From Bin87 sp965261925 (lineage in GTDB: Bacteria; Chloroflexota; Dehalococcoidia; Lucifugimonadales; UBA3495), in contig OZ253486.1 in NCBI GenBank assembly GCA_965261925.1, positions 868,001-932,000 on the forward strand: a stretch of DNA of 64,000 nt, read 5' to 3'. Shown piece after piece: positions 53,453 through 62,556 of this stretch. The number at the start of each line of letters is the position of its first letter. Position 1 is the first letter of the stretch. The notes beneath the pieces were generated by a model that saw only the letters and a program-made list of their open reading frames with translations, searched no databases and was not told where the DNA came from. The position numbers and the translations under genes are program-made.

Positions 53453-53524
53453 AGCGGGCGATGGGATTCGAACCCACGACTTTTTGCTTGGGAAGCAAAC
53501 ACTCTACCACTGAGTTACGCCCGC
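53453..53524 (-). tRNA. tRNA-Gly (anticodon CCC)
   Basis: Minus strand. The 7-bp acceptor stem GCGGGCG pairs with CGCCCGC. The anticodon arm is TTTGC-TTCCCAA-GCAAA, loop anticodon CCC, which reads GGG glycine codons. The T arm is GTGGG-TTCGAAT-CCCAT. The D arm has the usual AGTGGTAG. 72 nt including the discriminator, no encoded CCA. Confidence 0.95.
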
Positions 53525-53691
53525 CCGTATGTTGGTGGTCCAGTGTCGACTGCCAGCCGCAAGTTTGCCACAGGCCGGCGGGGAGGGCAAGGGGCGGGCG
53601 ATCTTTGGCGAAACCTTGGTGGAGGCCTGCGTGATTGACACTCTCCCACTACTGCCATGCCGTACTGTTATTATCACCGTCGAGGTCGAGT

Positions 53692-54048
53692 ATGGTGTCT
53701 CAAACCTATCAGGCAGCCAGTCGCCAGCTATTGCAGCAGGGCAGGGAGGAACTAGCCATTGGCGATGTGCGGCAGGCTTCCGAAAAGGGATGGGGCGCCG
53801 CCGCCCAGATGGTCAAGGCCATCGCTGAGCAGCGCGGGTGGGAACACCGGAACCACGCCGCATTGTTCCTCACGGTGTCTCGCCTGGTTGCCGAAACCGG
53901 CGACGAGGACATTCGACGGCTGTTTGCAGTAGCCAACAGCCTGCACGTCAACTTCTACGAGAACTGGGACACCGACCAGAACGTTAGGGGAAACCTGGAC
54001 GACGTAGCGCGGTTCTTGGACCGGGTGGAGCCGCTGTTGTCGGGCTAG
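53692..54048 (+). CDS. PaREP1/HEPN-like small protein
   Basis: A 118-residue helical protein (QLLQQGREELAIGDVRQASE, KGWGAAAQMVKAIAEQRGWE, LHVNFYENWDTDQNV) of the PaREP1 type, which belongs to the HEPN group. HEPN proteins can be RNases or partners of minimal nucleotidyltransferases. No nucleotidyltransferase gene is next to it. Confidence 0.7.
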   Translation: MVSQTYQAASRQLLQQGREELAIGDVRQASEKGWGAAAQMVKAIAEQRGWEHRNHAALFLTVSRLVAETGDEDIRRLFAVANSLHVNFYENWDTDQNVRGNLDDVARFLDRVEPLLSG

Positions 54049-54147
54049 CTATGCTCCGGCGATAGTAAAACCCGTCTCACTCCAACTAGCCGACCAACTC
54101 ATCAACGGAGACATTACCAGGCCTCCGAGCCAGGTTCGCAGGCGAGG

Positions 54148-54369
54148 TCATCGCGTCGCCGGCGGTTCTTGTATAGCCGCCTCAGCGTCTGATAGGGCTA
54201 TTTCGCCCGCCTCGACCATATCGGCTACGTAGGCGACGGCAGCATCGCTCAGGGCTGCCAGGGCCTCGTCACATGTATAGCCCCAAGCAGTGCAACCGGG
54301 CAGGTCGTCTATCCACGAACTCCAGCGGCCGTCTTGGTTCTGTTCAACCTGTGCTTGATAAGTGCGCAT
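54148..54369 (-). CDS. HicB-like protein, solitary
   Basis: A 73-residue HicB-type fold (YQAQVEQNQDGRWSSWIDDL, LPGCTAWGYTCDEALAAL). No HicA neighbour is seen, so it is either an orphan antitoxin or a HicB-domain regulator. Confidence 0.8.
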   Translation of the reverse strand: MRTYQAQVEQNQDGRWSSWIDDLPGCTAWGYTCDEALAALSDAAVAYVADMVEAGEIALSDAEAAIQEPPATR

Positions 54370-54517
54370 GATGCCTCCCAGTTCTTGGCGGTAATTGGGT
54401 TATGATGACATGGTAGGCTATCCGATGATCGCAATAAACCACGTCGATAGTCTCGACGGCGAACAGGTCTAGAAAGACTATATCAATGGCTAAATATTAA
54501 TGTTGAGAGTTCGAATA

Positions 54518-55726
54518 ATGAACGGTCAGTCTCAATCCGATGCGAACTCAGGGGTGATCACCCACGCATGCGTTCTGTGCGGCGACTCCGCGACAGGCGA
54601 AAACCGTTCGAAAGAACATATCATTCCGCAATCCGTGGGCGGCGGGAGCAGTGTTATTGGTTTCACCTGCCGTAGATGCAATAACGGAATCGGTCTCACT
54701 TACGATGCGGCTTTGGCGAAAAGCTTCGAACGCCTAATCCTGCTCCTCGACATCTCGCGTCAAAAGCCTCTGCCTCGTGGTCGTGTCGCTCAAATGTCCG
54801 ATGGTTTGCGCGTCCGTGTACTACCTGGCAACCGCGTAGAGCTAGCCGAAAACGCTCCACAAGCGTTCAGCGAAGAGGGCAGGAGTGGGCTTCATCTGGT
54901 AGCGAGTACGAGAGCCGAACTTCGTCAGATGATCCAAAAGATCAGCGATCGACGCGGGCTGGACCTAGACGTAGAAGCGCACGTAGAACAAGCCACCGAA
55001 CGAACGATATACCTCGATGAGCCTATCGATCACGGCACTCACGGTTGGGGGCCTGACGAGTACAGATCCTTGGTGAAATCCGCGTTAGCCCTGGTTTTCC
55101 ATGCCGAAGTTGACCCAAGGTGTGCCGAGATCGGACTGGCTTATATGGCGGGCGACGATGAGACGAAGTGCATCTTCCCTTATTACAACAAAGACCTGCT
55201 GAGCCAGCGTGAACTCGGTATGCCCATCAATTGTGTGTATGTGAAGGGAGACCCAGACACACGCGAGTTGATGGCATATGTGGAGATCCTCGGTATCCTG
55301 AGATGTGTCATTCGCCTGTCTGAGAACTATGAAGGCGAACACTTCGAGCACTCCTACGCGATCGACCCCACTGACGGGGCTGAATTGGAGGTGGTCGTCG
55401 ACCTGGATTCTTCGCTTTTGGCTGAAGCCGAGCAAGAGCTGGACTACTTTGGAGGGCAAACTGGAGGTTTGCAGGGAGCGATAGAGCTGGTGATAAGCAG
55501 GGCTCTCGACTTGGCCAACCGCAAGCATTTGGCTACTGTCATACTCGCGGCTATCAACGAATATTGCACTGAAATGGGGATCGCGCCCGACCAACCATGG
55601 ACGGACGCCGAGTATCGAGCCATGTGGGATTACATCGGCGAGTCTGTAATGCCGTTCTTCGATCACCTGCGTCGGCCGATGAAACTGCCTGAAGAAATAC
55701 TGGACGGGTTCTCTCAAGGTTCCTAA
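54518..55726 (+). CDS. HNH endonuclease-like protein with long C-terminal domain
   Basis: A 402-residue protein. Residues about 15-65 carry an HNH_5-type motif with CVLCG, EHIIPQSVGG, and CRRCNNGIG (four Cys, His). The other 330 residues, mixed alpha and beta, do not match a known family. Candidate defence nuclease; none of its immediate neighbours is a plain restriction gene. ATG 54518 preceded by GAGAG; an upstream ATG at 54500 has no site. Confidence 0.75.
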   Translation: MNGQSQSDANSGVITHACVLCGDSATGENRSKEHIIPQSVGGGSSVIGFTCRRCNNGIGLTYDAALAKSFERLILLLDISRQKPLPRGRVAQMSDGLRVRVLPGNRVELAENAPQAFSEEGRSGLHLVASTRAELRQMIQKISDRRGLDLDVEAHVEQATERTIYLDEPIDHGTHGWGPDEYRSLVKSALALVFHAEVDPRCAEIGLAYMAGDDETKCIFPYYNKDLLSQRELGMPINCVYVKGDPDTRELMAYVEILGILRCVIRLSENYEGEHFEHSYAIDPTDGAELEVVVDLDSSLLAEAEQELDYFGGQTGGLQGAIELVISRALDLANRKHLATVILAAINEYCTEMGIAPDQPWTDAEYRAMWDYIGESVMPFFDHLRRPMKLPEEILDGFSQGS

Positions 55727-55794
55727 CAGGAAGTGCACAGGTCGCCGCAACGAAAGTGTGCGTCGATTATATATTGCAGTCGGGCATGCATATT

Positions 55795-57393
55795 TTACGC
55801 CCCAACCGCCCCCGGTTCCCTCGTCTCCCCCTGGAAGTCCCGCGTTAGCTGCGCCAGCAGGAAGAATATGTTTTCCACGGCGTTGGTGGCTTCGACGATG
55901 ATGCGGTGGCGGCCGTCGTCCTCCTCGGGGGCCATGGCCAGGTAGCGGGCGCGGACGTCCTGCATCAGGCTGCGGCGGTCGCCCATCACCTGCTGGACGA
56001 AGGCCCAGGAGTCGGCGTCGTCCTCCTCCAGGGCGTCCAGGAAGATGAGCAGGGCGGCGTCGGTACCCTCGACGACGCTGATCTGGAAGGTCTCCAGCGC
56101 GTCGTCCTCGGGCAGGTCGCGCAGCAGGTCGGGCAGTGTGGAGAACTGCTCCTCCAGCCAGGTGATGAGCTTCTGGCGGCTCAGCACCGCGTTGCGCCGT
56201 TCGCTGTCCTGCCCCGGATGCTGCTGTCCCAGTTCGTTCAGGAACTCGTCGATGCGGGAGTTCACCTCCAGCGTCGCCTGACGGACGGCTCCCAGGGGCA
56301 GTCCCATGCGCGCCTGCTCCAGGTATTCCGAGAACCTGCCCAGCACGCGCTTCTGCTCCAGGTGCGCCAGGTCCAACGCGGTGGTGACGTCGTCGATGGC
56401 CTGGTCGTGGATGAACTGGGGTCGTGATCTCTCTTCCTCGGCGCTGGCCGGCCAGATGCGGGCGAACAGCCCCATGGTCCAGTCCGGCGCCGACAGCACT
56501 ACGATGCGGGAGGGCATGCCGAACACGATGACGGCCAGCGCCATCTGCGGACCCAGGCCGATGTCCGGCCACGTCACCAGCGCCTTGACCAGCGGCACCT
56601 GCGCGTACACCTCTATATATAGGAGGATCACCAGTATGATCGCCGAGAAGAAGACCTGGAACGCCCAGAACATTCCCAGCTGCCGTGCGGTCCCGCTCAG
56701 CCCCGAGGAGACCGCGATCACGCTGATGGCCAGCCCAACGTAGGAGCCGTAGATGTACATCAGCACCTGCTCCACGCCCACCAGTTGGGCGGCCGCGAGC
56801 CCGATGCCGAAAGCCACCACCGGCACCAGCGCCTGCACGATGAATGTCAGCAGCGCGCCCAGGATGAAGGACAGCAGGATGGATCCTGCCGAGATCTCCA
56901 GGCCGGCCTGGAACCAGGCCTGATCGGCCAGCGGGTGCGCCGATTCCTTAATTAAGACCAGACCGAAGAGCAGCGCGGCCACGCCGAAGAGCATGGCGCC
57001 GGCCTCGCGGTAGTTGCCCCGGTGCAGGCGGGTGACGATGAGGCCGCCGATGCCGATGCCATAGAGCGCGGCCACGCGGATGTCCACCGTCACGATGAAC
57101 AAGATCAGGCCGACGCCCATCTGCGCGCCCAGGGCGATGGGGTAGCCCTGCTTCGCCGAGATCAGCCCCGACCGCAGCATGCTGATGGTGATGAACGTGA
57201 CGGCCGGCGAGGACTGCGTGATGGCGCCGGCCAGCGTGCCCCAGCCGAAGGCGGCGAAGCGGTTGTCCGCCAGGCGGCTGGCCAGCACCCGCAGGCGCGG
57301 ACCCACCACCGTCTTGAGGTTCTCGGAGAGGAGCCACATCCCGAAGAACAGCAGCCCAACGCCGCCGAGGATGCCGCCGAACACTGCAATCAT
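55795..57393 (-). CDS. Na+/phosphate cotransporter family protein with PhoU-like domain
   Basis: A 532-residue membrane protein of the NptA/YjbB type. The N-terminal half has Na/Pi repeats: GTLAGAITQSSPAVTFITI and GSILLSFILGALLTFIVQAL. The QSSPA motif is characteristic. The second half (about 310-532) is helical, with the PhoU-like region (LAHLEQKRVLGRFSEYLEQA). In members such as YjbB this supports phosphate export, in NptA import; the direction is not settled here. Start at 57393 follows GGGAG. Confidence 0.87.
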   Translation of the reverse strand: MIAVFGGILGGVGLLFFGMWLLSENLKTVVGPRLRVLASRLADNRFAAFGWGTLAGAITQSSPAVTFITISMLRSGLISAKQGYPIALGAQMGVGLILFIVTVDIRVAALYGIGIGGLIVTRLHRGNYREAGAMLFGVAALLFGLVLIKESAHPLADQAWFQAGLEISAGSILLSFILGALLTFIVQALVPVVAFGIGLAAAQLVGVEQVLMYIYGSYVGLAISVIAVSSGLSGTARQLGMFWAFQVFFSAIILVILLYIEVYAQVPLVKALVTWPDIGLGPQMALAVIVFGMPSRIVVLSAPDWTMGLFARIWPASAEEERSRPQFIHDQAIDDVTTALDLAHLEQKRVLGRFSEYLEQARMGLPLGAVRQATLEVNSRIDEFLNELGQQHPGQDSERRNAVLSRQKLITWLEEQFSTLPDLLRDLPEDDALETFQISVVEGTDAALLIFLDALEEDDADSWAFVQQVMGDRRSLMQDVRARYLAMAPEEDDGRHRIIVEATNAVENIFFLLAQLTRDFQGETREPGAVGA

Positions 57394-57585
57394 CCGTCGC
57401 TCCCTGGCCACCGTTCCCGCGCGGGGACGATGGCGCCTGAGGTGAGGTTAGCCGGAAATCGGTGCCGGCTGGCATTATCGGGCCGGCCCGGGTGATATTC
57501 AACCCAATATTGGTTCACCTCACACACTCTTGTGGCAACACGTGTACTCAAAAGTGTCTGCCCGCGACCGGATAATGTGCGGTGG
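57394..57585. other. Gap before the phage-derived island
   Basis: About 190 bp with no gene. It marks the boundary between the cotransporter and the portal gene. No attachment site or tRNA is seen. Confidence 0.4.
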
Positions 57586-58824
57586 TCATGTTGCACCGGC
57601 CGGCCCGTCACCCCACGGCACCTCCGGCAGGTTCCGCTCGCGGCGCACCTCGTTGATGGTGAGGACGCCGCGGTCCAGCAGCGCCGACTCCCGCTGCACC
57701 CGGTTGTTCTCGTCCTCCTGCAGCGCCTCGATTGCCGACAGGTCGAACTCCACCGACAGCTGCGGGTAGCCCAGCCGGGGCAGCAGCATCCGGTTCAGCT
57801 GCTCCTCCAGGAACTTCACCTCCGGCACGACCGTGTTGCGCCAGAACATGCGCTCCGACGCCTGCACGTTGGCGTAGGTGGCCCTCTCGAAATCGCCCAG
57901 CAGCAGCTTGGGCACCCCGTAGGCGCGGCTAACCTCCTCCAGGCTCCAGCGAAGGCCCTGGATGAAGTCGATGTCGCGGTGGGACAGGCCGAGGGTCTTC
58001 ACGTCCCGCACCTGCGACGCCACCGCCGGCCGGTTGGCGTTGGCCGATCCCTGGTAGCGCATCTCCCAGCGGGCGTAGAACTCCTCCAGCTCGGACTCGT
58101 TCATCTCCTCGTTGGTCAGCAGCAGGAAGTCGGGGCGCGCCGAGTTGCGCAGCAGGTGCCGGTTGAAGCGCAGCCCCTCGTGCCCCATGTCGGCGGACAG
58201 CCGCGCCGGCGCCAGCGGCGACAGGCCGGCCAGCTCCTCCAGCGGGTTGAAGTAGCGCAGCCACACGATCTCATCGGGCGTGTACGCCACCGGCTCGGCG
58301 ACCCCGCGGTACACGAACCCCCGCACGTAGCGCTGGCGGTCCGGTATCACCGCCACGCGGTCGGGACGCAGGGGCCAAAGCTCCGGCTGGCCGTCCTCGT
58401 CCCGCTCGATGGCCCAGAAGGCCGCGCCCCACAGGCACAGGTGGGTCTCCGTCGCCCGCCACAGGTCGGCGCGGGTGTGCCACGGATTCACCCGGTCCAG
58501 CAGCCGCGTCACCGGATGCGACGGCTCCACCGCCGTCCGGCGCCCGCCGGCCTCACTGGTCCGGTACACCCGCAGCGGCGGCCGCGTCATGGCGTCGGCC
58601 CGCAGCTTGACCGCCGCGTACACCGACGGCGACGTCGCCATGTACCGCCCGTACTCCGGCCGCGCCCAGCCGCCGCCGGTGTCCGCGGCCAGGCCGGACA
58701 ACCGCTCCTCGGCGGGCAGCCGGTCGGCCAACGCCGCCCGATTTGCGCGCTGCACGACCCTGGTGTCCGCGTCGTTGCGCCTTGGGAGGCGCGCCACGCT
58801 CAGCATCTTTCCCAGTTTCATCAT
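57586..58824 (-). CDS. Phage portal protein, HK97 type
   Basis: A 412-residue portal protein (PF04860-like). Conserved blocks: SPSVYAAVKLRADAMTRPPL near the start, RVNPWHTRADLWRATETHL, ADMGHEGLRFNRHLLRN, and FIQGLRWSLEEVSRAYGVPK with LLLGDFERATYANVQASERMF. It would form the capsid vertex ring for DNA packaging. It is downstream of the terminase, but there are no capsid protease or capsid genes after it. Confidence 0.93.
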   Translation of the reverse strand: MMKLGKMLSVARLPRRNDADTRVVQRANRAALADRLPAEERLSGLAADTGGGWARPEYGRYMATSPSVYAAVKLRADAMTRPPLRVYRTSEAGGRRTAVEPSHPVTRLLDRVNPWHTRADLWRATETHLCLWGAAFWAIERDEDGQPELWPLRPDRVAVIPDRQRYVRGFVYRGVAEPVAYTPDEIVWLRYFNPLEELAGLSPLAPARLSADMGHEGLRFNRHLLRNSARPDFLLLTNEEMNESELEEFYARWEMRYQGSANANRPAVASQVRDVKTLGLSHRDIDFIQGLRWSLEEVSRAYGVPKLLLGDFERATYANVQASERMFWRNTVVPEVKFLEEQLNRMLLPRLGYPQLSVEFDLSAIEALQEDENNRVQRESALLDRGVLTINEVRRERNLPEVPWGDGPAGAT

Positions 58825-58971
58825 GTCCCATCCACTCCTGCAATCACCGGTATCGTTACCACTCCGTTTCGCCTCGCGCCGGCGCAATTGCCGGCGCGAT
58901 CTCGTATGCCGTTCATTCTTATAGGGAACAGGCTTATAGGGAACAGGCTCCCGTTTAGCAGGTTCCCCTTT
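58825..58971. repeat. Short tandem repeats between terminase and portal
   Basis: About 150 bp. TTATAGGGAACAGGC occurs twice in tandem (58919-58950), followed by AGCAGGTTCCC and CAGGTTCCCG copies. No gene. Confidence 0.6.
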
Positions 58972-60687
58972 TCAGGTTCCCGTTTTGAGGAACAGGTCCC
59001 GCATCCACCTGGGGTGTTCCAACGGCAGCTCCACGTCCAGGAAGGCCAGCATCAGGGCGTCGGCCCGGTCCGGCGACGGCAGCCCGCGCCGCTTGATGCT
59101 CTCCTTGCTTTCCATCAGCACCTTGCCCCGGCTGTTGTAGCGGAACCGCAGCGATGCCAGCTCGGCGGTCAGCTCCGCGTCCCGGGGGATGCGGATGGTG
59201 TGGTCGCGGAACCGCCGCGCCAGGGTCCAGTACCCCTCCGCCCGCAGGTTGGCGCAGGTGTCCGCCTCGTCCACGGGCGCGCCGGCCCCGTGGAAGCCGT
59301 AGACGGGATGGCCCTCCTGGTTGAGGATGTCCACCACGCCGGACCCAACGCCCGTCGCGTCCACGTTCAGCTGCTTCGGGCGCTGTTCGTGGACCACCGC
59401 CTGGACCTCGTCGGCCACCTCGGTGTTGGCGAACCCGTGGAACACCTGCATGTCCACCACCGTGGCGCCCCGCCTCACGACGATCACCGTGCGGTCGGCG
59501 CCGAACCGCGCCACGTCCACGCCGACCACCGCCGGCTGGTGTCCGCCCGTGTCTGCCGGAACCTCGCCGGTCGGAACCTCGCCGGTCGGAACTTCGCCGG
59601 GCGGAACCTCGCCGGCCGGGACCTCGCCGGGCGGATACGTGGCGTCCTCGATGTCCGATACGGAAATCAGGTTGTCCTCGCCGCGGTCGGGGAACTCGCC
59701 CAGCACCCGGGCCCGGAACATCGCGCTGCCCTCGCCCCACATCTTCCTTCGCTCCTCGACCCAGGCCGGCGTGGTCAGCCCGGGGATGACGATGCTCCCC
59801 TCCTCCACGTTGGGCGACTCCAGGGCCGATATGGTGATCGTCTCGTAGATCCCCCGCTCCCGGTGAAAGGCCCGGTGGAACCCGCCGGAGCTGGTGGTCG
59901 GGTTCCCGATGAGCAGCAGCGTCGGTTTCGCCGAGGTCATCACCGCCTCCACCGCTTCGTAGATGGACTCGGCGACCCCCTCGGCCTCGTCCACCACCAC
60001 CAACATGTTCTCGCAGTGGAAGCCCTGGAACTGGTCGGCGTCGTTGGCCGACAGCCCCAGGGCGTAGCGGTCCTCCGCCAGGTCCCAGCGGGTGTCCAGC
60101 ATCCGCCCGCCCAGCACATCCGACGCGCCCCGGTACAGCCGGTGAATCTGCCGCCACAGCACGTGGCGCACCTGCCGGAAGGTCGGCGCGGTGCTGAGCA
60201 CGATGGCTGGGTCGTGGGCGTGGACATACCACAGCACGGCCACCGCGGCGGTGAAGTCCTTGCCCAGGCCGTTGCCCGACTTCACCGCCACGCGCCGCTC
60301 GCGCTCCACCGCCCGCAGCACCTCCTCCTGCTTGTGCCACAACTGCACGCCCAGGATGTCCGACGCGAACCGCACCGGACCGCCTTCGCTATCGCTAGCC
60401 AGGGCTGCCGGAGCCTGAACTGCCGGGTACGCCGGGCACGCCGCGCCGGAGGGTTCGGTCGATGCTCGGTTGGTTGCTGCTCGGTTGGTTGCTGCTCGGT
60501 TGGTTGCTGCTCCGTTGGTTGCTGCTCGGTTGGTTGCTGCTCCGTTGGTTGCTGCTCGGTTGGTTGCTGCTCGGTTGGTTGCTGCTGCGTTGGTTGCTGC
60601 TCGGTTGGTTGCTGCTCGGTTAGTTGATGTTGCATTGGTTGCTGCGCCAATGGTTGCTGAGACGTCCGTCGCGGGACGCCGCCCCAC
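58972..60687 (-). CDS. Phage terminase large subunit with repetitive inserts
   Basis: A 571-residue terminase ATPase/nuclease. The repetitive leader, about 60 residues of TNRAA-like five-residue repeats, is followed by Walker A KSGNGLGKD, motif DEAEG, and the nuclease Asp residues (GVDVARFGADRT; NVDATGVGSG; PDRADALMLAF). A second repeat, five GEVPx units, lies between ATPase and nuclease parts. A GTG at 60687 sharing a base with the zinc-ribbon stop is chosen; the earlier frame is not supported. Domesticated or degenerate phage packaging is likely. Confidence 0.88.
   Translation of the reverse strand: MGRRPATDVSATIGAATNATSTNRAATNRAATNAAATNRAATNRAATNGAATNRAATNGAATNRAATNRAATNRASTEPSGAACPAYPAVQAPAALASDSEGGPVRFASDILGVQLWHKQEEVLRAVERERRVAVKSGNGLGKDFTAAVAVLWYVHAHDPAIVLSTAPTFRQVRHVLWRQIHRLYRGASDVLGGRMLDTRWDLAEDRYALGLSANDADQFQGFHCENMLVVVDEAEGVAESIYEAVEAVMTSAKPTLLLIGNPTTSSGGFHRAFHRERGIYETITISALESPNVEEGSIVIPGLTTPAWVEERRKMWGEGSAMFRARVLGEFPDRGEDNLISVSDIEDATYPPGEVPAGEVPPGEVPTGEVPTGEVPADTGGHQPAVVGVDVARFGADRTVIVVRRGATVVDMQVFHGFANTEVADEVQAVVHEQRPKQLNVDATGVGSGVVDILNQEGHPVYGFHGAGAPVDEADTCANLRAEGYWTLARRFRDHTIRIPRDAELTAELASLRFRYNSRGKVLMESKESIKRRGLPSPDRADALMLAFLDVELPLEHPRWMRDLFLKTGT
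60467..60655. repeat. 15-bp tandem repeat encoding TNRAA
   Basis: About twelve units of the type GTTGCTGCTCGGTTG, with point changes, in the 5' part of the terminase gene. In frame this gives pentapeptides TNRAA or TNGAA. The repeat is not spaced like a CRISPR. Confidence 0.85.
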
Positions 60688-60926
60688 TACTGTGACGCGC
60701 CCCGGGAGGGCCGGCGTCGCACCGCCGCCACGGACGCCACCCGGCGCCGCGCCTCCTCCGGGTTGATCGGCGTCGGGGCCGGCTGCACGTTCACCCCTCC
60801 CGCGTCCCCGTCCGGCGGGCTGAACAGGAACCCGCACCCCAGGCACCGATACACCGTATGGTCTTCCCCGTCCAGTCGGGCCAGCTCCAGCAGTCGGTCG
60901 GAATCGCAACGACGACAGAACAACAC
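60687..60926 (-). CDS. Small zinc-ribbon protein
   Basis: A 79-residue protein with two zinc knuckles, CRRC and CLGC (MLFCRRCDSDRLLELARL; VYRCLGCGFLFSPP). Position upstream of and overlapping the terminase by one base suggests a phage accessory or small-terminase-like role; that is inference. Confidence 0.6.
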   Translation of the reverse strand: MLFCRRCDSDRLLELARLDGEDHTVYRCLGCGFLFSPPDGDAGGVNVQPAPTPINPEEARRRVASVAAVRRRPSRGASQ

Positions 60927-61104
60927 TTGTTACCTCGCTTGTCGTGGCCTGAATTTGCAGATTGTGCAGGCCACGCTTCACAGGTTACCGAACAAACGTT
61001 CCATACGTCAATAGCGCCGTGTCAGCAAAATTACCAGGTGGTAATCGGGTCGGCGCAGGGGCGACGCCGGCGCCGTCCCCACCGGATGGGGCGGACAACA
61101 AAAT

Positions 61105-61128
61105 GCCCCGCCGGCTTCCCGGCGGGGC
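61105..61128 (-). terminator. Hairpin terminator
   Basis: GCCCCGCCGG and CCGGCGGGGC pair around a four-base loop; on the minus strand ATTTTG follows. It lies after the small gene at 61156 and before the zinc-ribbon gene. Confidence 0.75.
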
Positions 61129-61155
61129 GCACCTGCGGGGGTTGGCGGGACCGGA

Positions 61156-61350
61156 CTAGCCCGGATTGTGCCGCTCGACGAACTCGACGATGCGAGCGTC
61201 CAGCCCGCCCTTCCGGTCGTCCAGCGTGCCGGCGTCAGCGAACGCCACCCCCAGGTGGGCGTCCCGTTGGATGTCTTCCCAGTCGGTCTCCAGCTCGAAC
61301 TCGTCCCGCAGTTCTTCAAAAAGCCGGTCCAGCGAAGCCTTGTCGAACAT
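61156..61350 (-). CDS. Small acidic protein, phage island
   Basis: A 64-residue protein (FDKASLDRLFEELRDEFELE; ARIVEFVERHNPG), no family recognised. GGAGG lies about 15 bases before the ATG at 61350. It is followed by a terminator. Confidence 0.6.
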   Translation of the reverse strand: MFDKASLDRLFEELRDEFELETDWEDIQRDAHLGVAFADAGTLDDRKGGLDARIVEFVERHNPG

Positions 61351-61589
61351 ATCGGTTTTGTTACCTCCTCCAGTTGTTCGGCGATCCGGCGGTCGGATCG
61401 CCCGGAGCCACGTCGCCGTCGTCCCGAGCCCGAATGCTCCCGGACCCCATACGAACCCGAACTCCAGGCCGGGCCAATTTCCGGCGCTCTTGGCGGCAGG
61501 GGGTATATTACTCCCTATCATCGCCGGGGGCAAGCCGCCGGCATCGCCCTCCGTGATGCAATGGCCGCCGCCGTCAATCCTTCCGCCGG

Positions 61590-61955
61590 CTAGTCGGCGG
61601 ACGGGTCGGGCACCGGTTCCGCGGGAGTCAGCATGACCGCGCCCGACTGGTCGTCGTGGCGGTGACGCAGCACCAGGTCCACCCGCTCGTGCAGCGCCCG
61701 CAGCAGCCCGCGAACTTCGCCCACCTGCTCCCGCAAGCCCGCCACCTGCTCCCGCAAGCCCGCTACCTGCTCCCGCAGGCCGGCTACCTCCTGCCGAATG
61801 TTCCGCATCTCTTCCCAGATACCATCGATGCGGCCTTCCAGCCGGCCCACCACTGAGCTCAGGCGCAGCACCGCTACCAGCATGGTAACCACCAGCAGGC
61901 CCTGGAAGCCCATGATGGCGAAGAGGATGGTGGCGTTCACGTTGAAGTCGCCCAT
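61590..61955 (-). CDS. Membrane-anchored coiled-coil protein (XhlA-like plan)
   Basis: A 121-residue protein with one N-terminal transmembrane helix (TILFAIMGFQGLLVVTMLVA) and a coiled coil including three exact heptads VAGLREQ. The plan resembles haemolysin XhlA-type phage proteins with the membrane part at the other end. The C-terminus is acidic. Function unknown. Confidence 0.6.
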   Translation of the reverse strand: MGDFNVNATILFAIMGFQGLLVVTMLVAVLRLSSVVGRLEGRIDGIWEEMRNIRQEVAGLREQVAGLREQVAGLREQVGEVRGLLRALHERVDLVLRHRHDDQSGAVMLTPAEPVPDPSAD

Positions 61956-62556
61956 TCTGCTGCCTCTATAAGGTTCTTCGATCAGCATGGGGTTCTTCCA
62001 GTATGCTATTGCCCGGCGCCGCCGGGGGCAAGCGCCGCCCGAACCCGGGCCGGCCCGCTTGGGCGATTACCGGGTCAATCTTACATCGATGCACCGGATG
62101 GACAGGATTTAATGATTGGGCTGGATGTCCGGTGCGACGGGCATGACGCCGGGTGATGAACCGCCCGCCGGCATAGTCCCCATCCTGTCGATCCTGTCCA
62201 GCGATGTAAAATAGTGAACCGCGTTCGCACCGGGGCGAGCGCCGTGGCAATCCCGTGGCCCTTTCTCAAAAATTCACCCAAACCCGCTACCTATTTGTAA
62301 TACTCCCGTAATATTGACGCCGCTAAAATGGCAAGCCAAGTCTGGAAATCTATCCTGCCGTCGACCACGGCCGGCCAAACGTCGGCTCCGCCGACGGCCT
62401 CACCGCAAGGAGGTGTGACCGCCAACATCTGTAAAAAGCCGCCCCACGCCCGCCCGCGGGCACTTCAACACACAGGCCCCGGATACCAACGGGCCGAGGG
62501 CGCAACCGAAACTCAGGATTAAACACAGGACATTCTCGAAAGGGAGATCTTGTCAA
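61956..62556. other. Intergenic region with an inverted repeat
   Basis: About 600 bp between divergent genes. 62079-62213 holds an inverted repeat of the kind TTACATCGATGCACCGG against GTCCAGCGATGTAAA, with inner CAGGAT repeats. An interspersed repeat of this sort also lies within the element at 11065. It otherwise holds the promoter of the fibronectin gene; no gene is seen. Confidence 0.55.

Noticed and set aside
57532..60627. A 1031-residue open frame on the plus strand
   Set aside because: It is the antisense shadow of terminase and portal in GC-rich DNA; it reads through the repeats as low-complexity Val/Cys and has no domain.
60467..60655. CRISPR-like array
   Set aside because: Units of 15 bp without spacers, in a coding frame.
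57586..61955. Complete prophage or gene-transfer agent
   Set aside because: No capsid, tail, lysis or integrase genes are in the window.
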